Below are positions 43,466 through 55,488 of a DNA stretch of 64,000 nt, one piece after another. Position 1 is the stretch's first letter. Each line of letters starts with the position of its first letter. Under the pieces are notes generated by a model. The model had not been told where the DNA came from, made no database searches, and saw only the letters and a list, made by a program, of their open reading frames with translations. Source of the stretch: Capsicum annuum (Eukaryota; Streptophyta; Magnoliopsida; Solanales; Solanaceae); assembly GCF_002878395.1 (NCBI RefSeq), contig NC_061121.1, positions 137,485,671 to 137,549,670 of the forward strand, given 5' to 3'. The translations under genes and the position numbers were made by a program.

Positions 43466-44842
43466 ATATTTATGATAATATGCTAGATGTGGGTTGGTAT
43501 AAGATCTTGGAGGTATATTTAGTAAATTTTGATCATCTAATTGATTAAGGAACCGTAATTATGCATAATTGAGTTAGTTATCAATTCATTAGGTAGAATT
43601 TCTATATTAGGATGAAAATGTGGCTTATTTAATATCTAGAAGGGAATTTAGATACCGTAACCTAGTTTGGGGTAGAATTTTCATTAGAAAGGATTTCAAG
43701 GTTTAGAAATAGGTCCCTCTGGCCAAACTTAGGCCAAGACTACTAGTAGCTCCTTATATACTTTATAGCCATGTTACCTAATATAATTTACATTCTAGAG
43801 CTTGAGAAGGTTTAGATACATGATGACTTATGCTATATTAATTCTTGGGAGATGATATTAGTTTCGGTTCAAGTCCAACTATTTATAATATGTAGACCTA
43901 TTTTATTCCAACATTATTCATGATGTAAGTTCCGATTCAAGTTCAAAAAATAATGATTTGTGTTTCATTTCAAGTCTGACAAATGATGATATGAGTTTTA
44001 GTTGAAGTCGAGATTAAGGGGTTATTTATAACGGTTATAGAATCTATTTGAGTCTGATGTTTACGGTATGGATGGATCCATATTTATGAATTCATAATTT
44101 GATTATTTAGTATAATTTCTATTATTACTTCTCTTTGATTGCACCCTGTGGACCAATGGAGGTCTGTATTTGGTTATTTACTATATCACACTTACTGGCT
44201 TATGTGGGCCAATTTGGTAATAATTCTGTGTCTATCATATTATTGTTGTTCAAGTTATTTACTTACAGAAATTGGAGCATTATTCTAGGTTTTCTCTCTT
44301 ACCTTGACTTAGTTTATTCATCTCACATTTATATTATATTTACATTATTATTTAGCTCAGTCGGCCAATGATGTCTACTGAGTACCTGCCAATTTGGTAC
44401 TCATACTATACTTCTGTACCTTTTTAGTGTAGATATGAGTATTAGTTGTCCCTATTGATTCTGTGATCATGCGATCCAAAGTTCATATATAGGGTGAGCT
44501 CTCAGAGCCAGAGTTGACCTTGTCTCCATCTTTTGTATTTTTCTTAGTCTCTCTATTTTTTAAACCGATGTATATTTTACTAAGATAGTACTCGTATTTT
44601 TTTGGATTAGTGGCTCTTGTACATACACTACTAGTTCATGGCCTATTGCTATTTCTCTTATTTATCTTTATTTTTATTATTATTCTATTATTTATTGATT
44701 GTAAGCCGTTTACTTTCATATTTTTAGTATTTATGCTATTTTCCACCAAATTAGCCCATAGCTTATAGCTTCGGGCTGTGGTTTGGCTTACCTACTGGTG
44801 GGACAAAGTAGGTTCAATAATGACTCAAAAATCGGTCATGAC
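43466..44842 (+). repeat. LTR remnant, U5-type end
   Basis: No coding content. The part around gctcagtcggcca (44354) parallels gctcagttggtta at 58480 in the TGTAATGACC family LTR. The end aaaaatcggtcatgaca at 44842 looks like an LTR end. The plus-strand frame at 44135-44371 is not gene-like. Confidence 0.45.
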
Positions 44843-46727
44843 ATGCTCTATCTCGGTTTCCTTATTAGTATGAGTCATTTCAAGACTCGTAAGCTAGTCC
44901 TAAGACTCGTGCCCTTTGAGTCGTGAAAACTGTGTGAAATTTCTATCTTTTCTGGACTTAGCTAAAATATGGGTAAAATATGGAACTAGGGTGTATAAAT
45001 ATATATTCTTAGGATCACCACACATACTTAAAGCCCTGTTCCTCCTTGAACTACTCTTTTATAACCCATGTTAAAGTAAAAGCTTTAACATCACCAATTG
45101 ATACAAGATTACTTAAGCTAAGAGTGAAAGCTTTAACATCACCAATTGATACAAGATTACTTAAGCTAAGACTATAATGTCTATCATAGATGACAAGTTT
45201 TTATTAGAACTATTTAATCCAATAGTTCTAACACATGATGAATTATTTCAAGACCCCCTAACCTCAAAAATCAACTCTATGACCATAGCAAACATCATGC
45301 AAGTTGCCCAACCAAGAAAACCAATATGTAACCTATCTTTCTACAAAAAGGTGTCCTCAAAATGAGAAAATCCCATTTCTTACTCATAAATATATACTTT
45401 ATCACATGTATGGGTACAAGAATGAAATTACACTCACTCTCCCAAAAAGTTTCACATGCAATATATGATGAACCATAAGCTTGCCGTAGTGTACTACTCC
45501 ACTAATATAAAAATATCAAAATTGAGGATAAGTAGGACTTTTTGGGTTGTAATGTAGGTAAAGGGTCGTGTTGGAACTATTCTGGCAAGTAATAGTGACT
45601 ATCATACCTAAGAGCTTTAATGAAACACTATCTTTATTAAGTATCTTCTTTTTTCTTCACCCACCTACCCAAAGACTCCCTTTATTTCCCATTTCTTTAA
45701 TATATTTCACACATCATAAGTAAAGAGGATTCAAGTGTCAAATACCTTTTTCTTTCACTCTTTCTACGCCCTTCCACTAGTACCTAATTTTTTCACTTAC
45801 ACCTTTAGCATTTTGTACAGTTTCCCAAACCATCTCAATTTTTCGATTCTCACTTCTTTTAGCTTTTATTTTTTAATTATAATGCTTAGGAGTTTTGGAT
45901 AAAATAAGTTATTAGTTGGACGAAAAGGAATCAGCTTGATATGTGGCTATGAAAGAGTATGCTAAAATCTCAATGAAGTTAACTAGGATTATCCATTAAG
46001 GGTGGTATAGTAAAGGGTAAAAACTAGACTAATTAGAGAAATGCCTATATCATCTCCTAAACTTAACATTCTTCATTTTGTTTTTCAAACACACCTAGCA
46101 TGTTATAGACATCAATATGAAAGTATGGAATATTAGAAATACCTATAACTCATGGCACATGTTTAAATCAAGAAGGATCAATATAGACTCTAAATCAAGC
46201 AACTATAGAGGTTCAAATTTAAGCTAGAATTACACTAGAATCAAGTAAATGAGCCTAGGTATCCTAAATGTAGTCATTAAGTGATCTAAAAATGATTTCA
46301 CACTATAAATCAACTTGAATTACTTAGTAAAGTGTATCACCTATCACGATAATCTACATTCACTCGACAAAGAGCTCCATTTATTCCTAAAGACTAATTT
46401 TCCCTCAAGACGGTCGTCATCTATCTATTATTAGGAAAATTCCCTAACTATGACTAATATTTTTTAAAATTTAATCATACAAATAAAATTAGATACTGGG
46501 CTCAAAGGGTATCCTTAGAAAAGAACCAAACACAAAAACTAAGGGTAGGTGCAGTGTGGTTCTACTAACGACCTAAAAAAATGGAAACCACAAAAGTTAT
46601 TCTAAAGAAAAAAAATCAAATAAATTTTTTTTTGTAATTTTGAACATATTTTTATTTTTTTAAATTTTTCATAAAGAAGTATATGAAATATTCCTAAAGC
46701 GCACTTCATCCTAAACAAATTGGGAAA
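44843..46727. other. Unassigned non-coding region
   Basis: Begins with an array of gactcgtaag, gactcgtgcc and gagtcgtgaaa words (44880-44935), so an LTR remnant is likely. A 48-base tandem duplication lies at 45076-45171. A 62-codon frame (45177-45365) matches nothing I know. 46595-46680 is nearly pure A/T. It may include the 3' LTR of Element 7, if the minus-strand caagtatggggtgag near 46733 is its polypurine tract. Confidence 0.4.
45076..45171. repeat. 48-bp tandem duplication
   Basis: gtaaaagctttaacatcacc... repeats exactly one unit later at 45124; the two units differ at one base (gta/gtg). Confidence 0.95.
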
Positions 46728-47139
46728 TTCTCACCCCATACTTGAAAAGATGTTATTTCCCCAAAGCATAAGGCAAAATAAGAAAAAGGTTAGGAATACT
46801 CACCAAGCCTTTTAGGCCTAGCCAATTATAGGCCATTCTCCAATATTTTAGAGGTCCTGAGGACCCCAAACTTATGCTTTCACCATGCTTCTTAGCTTAG
46901 ATTTTGGGTACTCATACTTTCCCTCATCTGCAAAATAGAAAAAGAAAAACTAAAACAAAGGTGACACTATAAAAATAACAAAAAAACTAACTTTATTACA
47001 ACTTAGGTCATCTCTTAAGCAGCTCCTAATTTAACATTGTGTAATGACTCAAGTCACAAGTACTTAAGGATTCTCCTCCTCACTTTATTTTTCTCAAGTT
47101 TAGTTTTTTTTTTCTTCATTCCTGAGGGGTCACATAATA

Positions 47140-47801
47140 ATTTTACCTCATTATAAACTTTAGATCAATCCCAAGATCATATTCAATCTTTTCTAGCATA
47201 GGCTTATGTTCACTTGTTAACTTATGTAGCTTCTTTATTTTCCATTAGGCCATTCAATAGTAATTTGTTTGGTCTAAGAAATTTTAAGCTCATACTTCTC
47301 CACACCACACATAGCTTTTTGTACCACTATGGTCATGTATAAATCGTAACAGTGCAAATATGTGTTGAGTGTTTTATACATTCTAAGACTAACCTCCTTA
47401 TTATTAACCTATATTTTTAAGTTGCACTCCATTACATCAATTAAATATCCCCTAGTTGAATGGATGTCCCAATATGATTGGCACCCTATCATCTAGTTCA
47501 TAATCAAAAATGGCATCCCAATGCACTAAAGCTACCGCTACACAAGGTACGCAGCCTTACCTTGCATTTCTACCAGAGGCTATTTCCAAGGATTGAACCC
47601 GTGACCTCCTTGTCACATGGCAGAAACTTTACTAGTTACTCCAACTAGTTAATCAAGAATGATAAATTTTGCAGGGATTACAAATTTATCAACTTTAACG
47701 AGTATGCATTCAATGATTTTTTCTGTAGCTACTCTCGATCTATACATAAGCTGTAGAACTAATTTTGAAGGCCTAGGTTTCCCCAAGTCAAAAGTATTTT
47801 C
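47140..47801 (-). pseudogene. Aspartic protease fragment, Element 7, split by a SINE
   Basis: Minus strand reads LGKPRPSKLVLQLMYRS, ILVKVDKFVIP and FIILD, then the SINE, then ELDDRVPIILGHPF and a stop. Across the SINE one target copy keeps the frame. Continues with decayed sequence to 47140. Same family as the proteases of Elements 3 and 4. Confidence 0.75.
47508..47649 (-). mobile_element. tRNA-derived SINE, Au-like
   Basis: 142 bases on the minus strand with agtaaagtttctgccatgtg, a box B (ggttcaatcc) after ggtcacg, gaaatagcctct, gcaaggtaaggctgcgtac, and the end ctttagtgcattgggatgcc followed by T residues. This matches my recollection of the Au SINE, 5'-truncated with an internal deletion. 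Flanked by perfect 7-base repeats TAATCAA (47501-47507, 47650-47656). Confidence 0.8.
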
Positions 47802-49710
47802 AATGACTCGATATTACCCCCTAGTCGTAACATAAGACTTTGAGTCACAAGTTACCCTAAGCTAACAGTGGTCTAGAAAAACACTAAGAATACTGAAGCA
47901 AATGATGAGATACTGAGAGAATAATAAACTAAAATGAGATGAGCATAATACAAGCAAAATCAATACTGTGTATCAAAACTAAGAATGTCAAACATAATCA
48001 ACAAGTTAAAAATATAACTGTCTAACTTAAATACTCTAAAACATATAAATTGTTGGGAAAAGCCCCCAACTAATTCTAACTATCTGAAACTAGAATATTT
48101 CTCAAAATAAATGCTTATAACCAGCCCTCAAATGATGAGGACCCACCAAAAAATTTTGTTGATATGGTGCAAAATTATACTAAGTACGATCTGGATAATG
48201 AATGTTAGAACCTTGATCTGGATAATGAATGTTAGAACCTGATTAGATGACAATATAGCACAAAAGAAAGTATATGATCAATACTTTTAATGTACTGAGT
48301 ATATGAGATGGGAAATTACTGATATAGGCTAAAATAATGGTAGTGACAAGGTAAAATGATGCAAGACTAAGTAATGAACATGTACTTTATGATAAGCTGA
48401 ACAATTGAATACAAGGTTATGCAAGTATTTGAATCTATACTATTCAAGATAAACTTTGGAGCTATCGTTAATAGATATACCCCAATTATAGCTAACTCGG
48501 TTCTAAAAAATAAAATGAGTGGGATGGGTATTTAGTATCTCGCTAAAGGGATAAACACTAACCGAAGTTGATCCACTAAACTGATGTCTGAAAGAATGTA
48601 GGTGTAAAGATTGATTTGTTTAGTGACCCTTTAGAACCTATGATATTACTAAAATTATGTGACTAAGGTAGTTCTACTAAAGGTCTTAGCCTAACCAATG
48701 GGTAAACCTTCATCCCCGCGTCCACTCGATGCTAAGTTCTACACCAACTGATATATACTGATAACTACAATTCTCAATAAAAATAATAATTGGAAGACTA
48801 AAAATAAATGCATAATCTGAAAGCATTAAAAAACATATAAGTTAGAGTATTTTATATTTTTATGTGAATGCAAAAAATACTAGGTCATCAAGTGTTCATA
48901 ACCCACCATCCCAAAAAAATGTAACAAATCATGGCAATACTAAAATCTAAACGTAATAAGGAATTTCAAAACTCAAGCACAAAATAAAGTATTTACCAGT
49001 ATAATGAGATTTCAAATTCATGGGTATGGATAGGTGCTCAGTTTATGGGAAAACATATATTCATGGTCTATTCAAAGCAAAAAACTTAAAACTAAAAGAA
49101 TTCACACTTTTCATGGTGACCCAAAACTTAAAGGGTGAATTAAACTTGAAGAATTACATTAACTTTGGGACTCGATAGATGAAAGGGAACCAATTTATGA
49201 AATCTCACATACGTGAGATTGGAAACTTTACTGACACCTTTGAATTTGAAGCCTGAATTTTGAGAACCCTAGCCATTGCTTGAAGGAGAAAATTATCCCT
49301 TCTCTCTAAATTTTCTAAGTGTCAAGTAAATTATGCGAAATGGGGGACTTGGAGTTGTTTTAGAATTATTTTTTAGACCTTGGGTGGCTTAAATTATGTA
49401 GTTTTATGGTTAAAAGAGTGGGAAAACAATAAACAACCCCTTTGAAATCATTAGAAAAATAGCTGGAAACAACATCAATGACCTTAGATATAACTCGCAT
49501 GGTTTGGCATTGAATAATAGCTTGAGTAATTACCTCTAACCTAGTTTTTTGTCCCCTAAGATATGTTTTGACTTGGCTATGAGCTTGAAGTTACTTGTGG
49601 ACTTAATACATGTATAAATTACTTTTTTAGACAAAAATAACATGATGCTTGATTCTAAATGCACTTGAAGAATTGTTCTAATATTGGCTTTGATTTTTGA
49701 AGTGTTAAAA
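47802..49710 (-). repeat. 3' LTR of Element 6
   Basis: About 1.9 kb. Minus-strand start TTTTAACACTTC follows the polypurine-like acagggagata. The inner end shares ccctagtcgtaaca with the 5' LTR. A 27-base tandem duplication at 48188-48240 is not in the 5' LTR. Confidence 0.75.
48188..48240. repeat. 27-bp tandem duplication
   Basis: gatctggataatgaatgtta... repeated at 48215. The sister LTR near 55070 has one unit, so it arose after insertion. Confidence 0.9.
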
Positions 49711-49939
49711 TATCTCCCTGTTAGGGTTATTCATCCCTGAATGAAGACTAACTAAGCTGAGGCATTATAGGAAAGAACTGCAATTCCTGCACTAAATTTA
49801 TAAGAGTTGAATATTGACATGATAGCTAAGTCTGTAACTAAACTAAACTCATGAATACATGTTGTGAAATAAGAATAAGTTTGTGACATGAGCCAAAAAG
49901 AATTAATTAGTTAAGCGGAAACTATTACCTCGAGTTGGA
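49711..49939 (-). other. 3' non-coding part of Element 6
   Basis: Holds the polypurine-like stretch next to the LTR (minus strand acagggagata, 49711-49725) and otherwise nothing recognisable. Confidence 0.5.
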
Positions 49940-51200
49940 ATTGAGTTTTACTACAAAAGATAGGTCATCATGCCTACCTCTATTTCCTAAGTCACTCCCT
50001 CAACTGATTGATTTTTCCACAAAACCTTTACCAAAGCGACCTCTTTATCCTCAACTTATGAACATAACAGTTAAGGATCTCAATCGGGATATCTTAGTAA
50101 GAGAGACTATGTTTATCACCCATACTCTCTAAGGGAACATTTGATGTGGGATAACCAATGAATTTCTTTAACAAAGAAACATAAAATAATGGATACACTG
50201 ATACTAAGTTTGCAGGCAACTCTAAGTCATAGGCTACACTACCAATGTGACCCATTACCTTATAAAGACCAACATAGAGAGGCCTAAATTTTCCATTTTT
50301 ACCAAATTTCTTTATCCCTTTCTTGGATAAAACTTTCAAGTAGACAAGATCACCAATAGAAAACTCAAGATCCCTTATCCTCATATCTACATATGATTTC
50401 TAACTATTCAGCCTTTCTTTAGTCATTTAAACTTTCTTCATAGCCTCATAAATTGAATCTAGAACTATCAAGATAGCTTCACCAACTTCAAACTAACTAA
50501 TTAGAAATCTGCATCTCCTACCATAAAGTGCTTCAAATGAGGCCATTTGATTAATGGAGTGATAGTTATTATTATATGCAAACTCAATCAAAGAATGATC
50601 ATCCCAGCTACCTTTGAAATAAATCACATATTCTCTTAATATGTCCTCTAACGTCTGAATGCTTCTCTTTTTATAACCATTTATTTATGGGAGAAAGGCC
50701 ATACTAAGATAACCTTGGTACCAAGACCCTTCTGAAACATCTTCCAAAATTAAGAGGCAAACTCGTATCTCAATTTGAAATGATAGTCCAAGGGACTCAA
50801 TGAAATTTTACTACCTCCCCAAGATAGAATTTAGCATTTTTTTTAACTAAATTTGAAGTGTTAATTGGTAAGAAATGGGTTTACTTTGTCATTCAGTACA
50901 TGATAACATAAATAGAATCATGTTGTTGATGAGTATAAGGTAACACTTTAAGCAAATATATATTCACCACTTTCCACTTCCAAGTAGAAATGTTATATCC
51001 TTAAGCGTACACTTGTTGGAAATTTAGACACTTAGCCATAAATTCCACCATATCTTGTTTCATACCATTCCACCTATAGAGTCATAATACATTATAGTGT
51101 ATCCTAGATGAATATAATATTGAGAATCTTTATGTTCTGCTAGCATTCACTATCTCAATTCATTTACATCAAAAATATATAGTCTCTCCCTATAACAAAT
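49940..51200 (-). pseudogene. Integrase, Element 6
   Basis: 50094-50384 (minus) gives LEFSIGDLVYLKVLSKKG, KFGKNGKFRPLYVGLYKV, VAYDLELPANLVSVYPLFYV, the integrase C-terminal region. The tail VEGVT(stop)EIEVGMM lies near 50000. 50500-50615 has SLIEFAYNNNYHS and ALYGRRC. The core and zinc-binding part towards 51200 are frame-broken. Confidence 0.8.
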
Positions 51201-51379
51201 TAACACCATATACCCCTTTGGAGAAAAACTTAACCTTCTGACTGTAGATTGCATATTTTAGCCTAGAAAATAGGATCACTATCAATAGAGATTTCAAACT
51301 ATTTTTAACCAAGATATTACCTTCGATTGAATCAGCCAACCAAACTCTCAATCTAATAAGATAGTGCATCTCAAAAACT

Positions 51380-51900
51380 AACTATTTCTTCTCATCCTCT
51401 ATGTGACCAATGATTCTAATAGAAAATTTACTTATAATGTTATCCATAATGTTGGATTTACCCAGATATAACAAGATACTTATATCATAATCTTTCACTA
51501 ACTCTATCCATCTTATCTGATAAAGATTTTGATCTGTACGGTTGAATGCATACTGAAGGCTCTTATGATCAATGGACACATCAATATGAACCCCAGAAAG
51601 ATAATGCCTCAAAGTTTTTAAGGAAAAAGGAACTACAGACTACTTAAGATCATGAGTTGGCTAATTCTTCTCATATAGATTAAGTTGTCTAGATGCATAT
51701 GCTTTAATCTTTCCCTACTACATCAACAGAAAACCAAGTCCAACATTGGAGGAATTATAAGAAACCACAAAACCAACTGAGCCTTCGAGCAGAGTATAGG
51801 CTAGAGAGGTGGTAATTCAAGTTTTCAAGTCAAAAAAAATCTTCTCGCAGGAATAGAACTATTGAAATTTGACTTTCTTTCGACTCATCCTAGTTATAGG
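51380..51900 (-). pseudogene. RNase H, Element 6
   Basis: 51382-51612 (minus) reads MRHYLSGVHIDVSIDHKSLQ, YAFNRTDQN, WIELVKDYDISILLYLGKSN, a Ty3/gypsy RNase H C-terminal half in the right order between RT and integrase. The upstream half is broken. Confidence 0.8.
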
Positions 51901-52640
51901 ATAAGTAATGGAGGAAAATCCTTTAATAAACTATCTGTAGTAGGTAGAGAAACCTAAGAAACTTCTGATATCTTATAGAGAGATGGGTCTAGGTCAATTA
52001 CTTATTTGTTTGTTCTTTTGTGGATCAACGCAATTGCCTTTACAAGAAATAACATAACTAAGAAATATTTTGATTTCAACTAGAATTCATACTTAGTGAA
52101 CTTGGTGAATAGATGTAGATCTTAAATAGTATGCTCAATAATTATCAAATTGTCTGCATATTTATCCTCACTCTGAGAGTAAATAGGATGTTATCAATAA
52201 AAATAATGAAGAACATATCCAAGTATAGCTTTAACACCATGTTACTTAAGTCCATAAAAGCTGTAGGATTATTTATTTTCTAAACGACAAATAACAAATT
52301 CAAAGTTACCATACCAAGTTTTAAAGGTTATTTTCAAAATTTCACGTTCTTTGACTCTAAGCTAATGATAGACGGATCTAAGGTCTGTCTCAGAGGAAAT
52401 AATTGCACCCTAAATTGGTTGAAAAAGTCCTCAAGCTTGAGAATGGGATACTTATTCTTGACTATGACCTTGTCCAATTGATAGTTGTTGATGCAAATCG
52501 TAATAGAGCTATCTTTCTTGTGCAAAAAAAAAATTGAAGCACCCCATGGAAAGATGCTAGGCTTGATAAATCCAATTTATAGGAGATCTTTCAAGTATTT
52601 CTTCAACTTTTTGAGATCGACTAAAGTCATTCTATAAGGT
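51901..52640 (-). pseudogene. Reverse transcriptase, Element 6
   Basis: 52334-52525 (minus) reads KKDSSITICINNYQLDKVIV, KNKYPILKLEDFFNQF, matching the usual [19 protein letters not shown] block. The active site near 52200 reads IFIDNILF: the second catalytic Asp is Asn. Linker sequence extends to about 52640. Confidence 0.85.
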
Positions 52641-52739
52641 GGAATCAAGATATGATGCGTATCAAAAAGGAGATCTATTTGTTTGTTGTTTTCTTCCTTG
52701 AGAAGACTCCAGCTAGATCTTCAGGAAATATTTTTGGAA

Positions 52740-53290
52740 ATTCATTACCAGAAGAAATAACTCAAGAGTTGTGATTTCAGACTTTGAATCATTAACCCAA
52801 ATCAAATGATAGATGAACCCTTTGGAAATCATTTTTCTTGCCTTTAGTTAAAATACAAATTGACCTATAGGTATTGAGGTACTACCTTTTCACTTTATGA
52901 CTGGCTCATTTGGAAACTGAAAGTGGACTACTTTATTTCTCCAATCATCTGAGGCATGGCAAGAGTGAATCATCCACGCTAAGAATAACATTAAAATCTT
53001 TTATGTCTATCTTTATAAAATCAACTAAGGTAACTTTTTAAGAAATTATGATCGGGCAATTTTTGTATACCCATCTTGATATTATTGATTTACCAACTAG
53101 AGTAGAGACTGAGAAGGGTCCTAAGAGGATTTTAGGACTAACATAGAATTTTATTTCTATATAGGGAGTCACAAATAAAAGTGTGGCTTTAGATCTAGTA
53201 ATGCGTAAACATGAATATATAAGACTTGTAATGTACCAGTGATAACATCAGGATAACCCTTTTGATTATATTGAGTCTGAAGAGCATAAA
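52740..53290 (-). pseudogene. Aspartic protease, Element 6
   Basis: Near 52985-53040 the minus strand reads LVDFIKIDIKDFNVILSVDD, aligned with the TLVDL-ELDM-DFDVILG-DWL block of related elements; G-x-D-W is lost. The N-terminal catalytic part near 53200 is too decayed to read. Confidence 0.65.
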
Positions 53291-54471
53291 ACCTATCATA
53301 ACACTATCTTCTAGATACACTAGATGAGGCACCCTTTTAAATCAAGCAACCTATTAGAGCTTCTAAAAAGTTAGACTGACTTTTTAGATAAGCATCCCTA
53401 CCTCTCTTAAAGCTTTTTGACATTTCCTCATTTATTGGCCTGACTTACCTTAGCCAAAACGACTATTGCTACCCATCATACACTCACCCCTATGGTTACT
53501 ACCATATTTATTTTAAACTAACTCAGTATAACACTGTTTAAACTACCTTGGGATTTAAATCCTATCTCTCTTTCTTAATTATCCTGCCTGAACTTAGGCA
53601 TTGGAGCATTTGAAAAATTTTTGTTAGATCTAAATATTTTTATTAAAATTGAGGATGATTAGCACCATCTGATCTTTATTTAGAGAAGTTAAAGCTACCT
53701 GTTTTGTCCCTCTCACTTTCCATTTTATTCTCCTTGATTTTGTCCTCTTCAATCTGTTGAACATGAACTTTCAATCTTGAGATATACCTCTCCTTAATCA
53801 ATATAGAAGTTTTACATTCTTTAACTAAATTCTTAGAACCATAAAACAAACTGGATCACTCATTCCCTAGAGTCAGCAACCATAGCAGTAGCATATTTTT
53901 CTAATTAAGTAAACTTAAGACAATACTCTTTCACAATCATGCCACCCTCTTCAAATTTATAAATTTTGCACCTTGGCTTCCCTTAACTAAAGTACGATGA
54001 TCCCATCTAAAAAAACAACCACTTACTCATCCTACTCTACCGATCCTATATCTTCACCTCTATCATTCTTCTGTGCCTTATACTAAGAGTAAGCCACTAC
54101 TTACAACTAATAAATAGCCAAGTAATTAATTTAATTAGAGTGACACCCATTATCTCAGTAACTTTCTGAATACTATCAAAGAACTCTGATGGATCCTCTA
54201 TAGACTTAGAGCCAAAGAATATTGGAGGATTCATCCCAATAAAGTCTCAGACTCTAGTTGTTGTTGTATTTACTATTGGGTTAGCTAGAGCAACAACTTG
54301 CTGGTTATTCTAGGTGGTTATGTACTAGGCTGACACTATGAAAACAACACTAAATTTTTCATGGGACACTTGTTCACTTAGAGGTTTTGTTGGAGCTGGT
54401 GGTGGTGCTTGTAGATTCCCTATGTTGTTGTCATTCCTATGCTTCCTTCTGTTAGTTCTCTTTGAAGGCAT
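53291..54471 (-). pseudogene. Gag, Element 6
   Basis: The minus-strand ATG at 54471 starts MPSKRTNRRKHRNDNNIGN, a basic, Asn/Arg-rich start like other chromovirus gags (MPPRR-type), followed by a proline stretch (APPPAPTKPLSEQVS) and a stop. The rest is broken, with scattered Lys/Glu-rich pieces. The plus-strand frame at 54338-54541 is its shadow. Confidence 0.65.
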
Positions 54472-54664
54472 TTTATGTAAATGTGTAGAGAATAGGTTAA
54501 AAAAGGTTCTAATAGAGTTTACACTCTATCAGACTATATGAACATAAAAGAAGTGAAATATTTACTAAGATATTTAATAACCTCTCACATATATGGAGCA
54601 TTTCGCATCCACAAATATGACTGTAATTGATGCAACCTTTAGATGCCCTAGGATACTTTAAACC

Positions 54665-54681
54665 TAATACTCTAATTCTAA
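54665..54681 (-). other. Primer binding site, Element 6, decayed
   Basis: Plus strand ctctaattctaatctta aligns with gctctgataccaacttg, the complement of a tRNA-Met type site, next to an LTR end in plus-strand form tatcacaactcgag. Confidence 0.5.
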
Positions 54682-54682
54682 T

Positions 54683-55488
54683 CTTATCACAACTCGAGAC
54701 TACCTCCTAGTCGTAACACCATGCTCAAAGTCATATGACCCTATGCTAACCCATGGCTAGGAAAAATACAAAAAATATTGAAGCAAATAATAAGATACTG
54801 AGTGGAAACTAAATTTAAATAACATGATTAGAATAAAAGTAAAATCAATACTGGATGTCAAAACTGAGACTATCTAACATAGTCAACATAATGAAAATAT
54901 AACTGTTTGTCTAAAATCTCTAAATCATATGATTTGTGGGGAAAGCCCCCAACTAACTCCAACTACCTAAAACTAGAAAATTTCTAAAAGGAAATGTTGA
55001 TAATCAACCTTTTCATGACAAGGACTCACCAAACATTATTGTTGTTATGGTGCAGAATAGTACTAAGTGTGATCTAGATATTGAAAGTAAGAACCTATAT
55101 TATAAGACAATATATCACACAAGAAAGTACGCGATCAATAATTTGAATGTACTAAGTACCTGAGATAGGAAATAAATAATACAAGTTGAACATGATTCAC
55201 ATGGCATTGTAAAAAATTTCAATACCATGTAATAAATATACATATGATAAGCTGAACAACAAAATACAAGGTCATGCAAGTATCTAAATATGAAATATGA
55301 ATTGTTGAATGTTAAAGCTATCATTATTTAACATACCATAATTAAAGCTTATCAAGGTCCAACCTATGACCCTAGTTCGATGAGTGTCCAGTACCTTGCC
55401 AAGGGTATGAAAATGGACTAATGTCGATCCACTAAATTAATGTCTGAAAGGACTAAGATGTTAAGCTTGGTATGATAGGTGACCTTTT
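54683..55488 (-). repeat. 5' LTR of Element 6, truncated
   Basis: About 806 bases of a 1.9 kb LTR, aligned with 47802-48640. It ends where an LTR of another family begins (TGTAATGACC at 55489). Confidence 0.8.

Larger units (their letters stand above)
46728..47801 (-). mobile_element. Element 7: Athila-like fragment, minus strand
   Basis: Minus strand gives a protease C-terminal half from 47800 to about 47140, a decayed post-pol block at 46993-47046, a pyrimidine tract with ttttgcag near 46930, and purine stretches (aagtttggggtcctcagg near 46850; caagtatggggtgag near 46733). RT and integrase are absent, as in Element 3. Element 6 cuts it at 47802. The upstream half of protease and gag were not found beyond Element 6. 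Confidence 0.55.
47802..55488 (-). mobile_element. Element 6: degenerate chromovirus-type LTR retrotransposon
   Basis: Minus strand, read down from high coordinates: truncated 5' LTR (54683-55488), primer site, gag start at 54471, protease, RT, RNase H, integrase, polypurine tract, 3' LTR (47802-49710). The LTRs align over about 800 bases (around ggggaaagcccccaactaa, 54938-54957). Heavily mutated throughout. Confidence 0.85.

Noticed and set aside
45177..45365. 62-codon ORF as a small gene
   Set aside because: No recognisable motif, short, and set in retroelement debris. Nothing supports expression.
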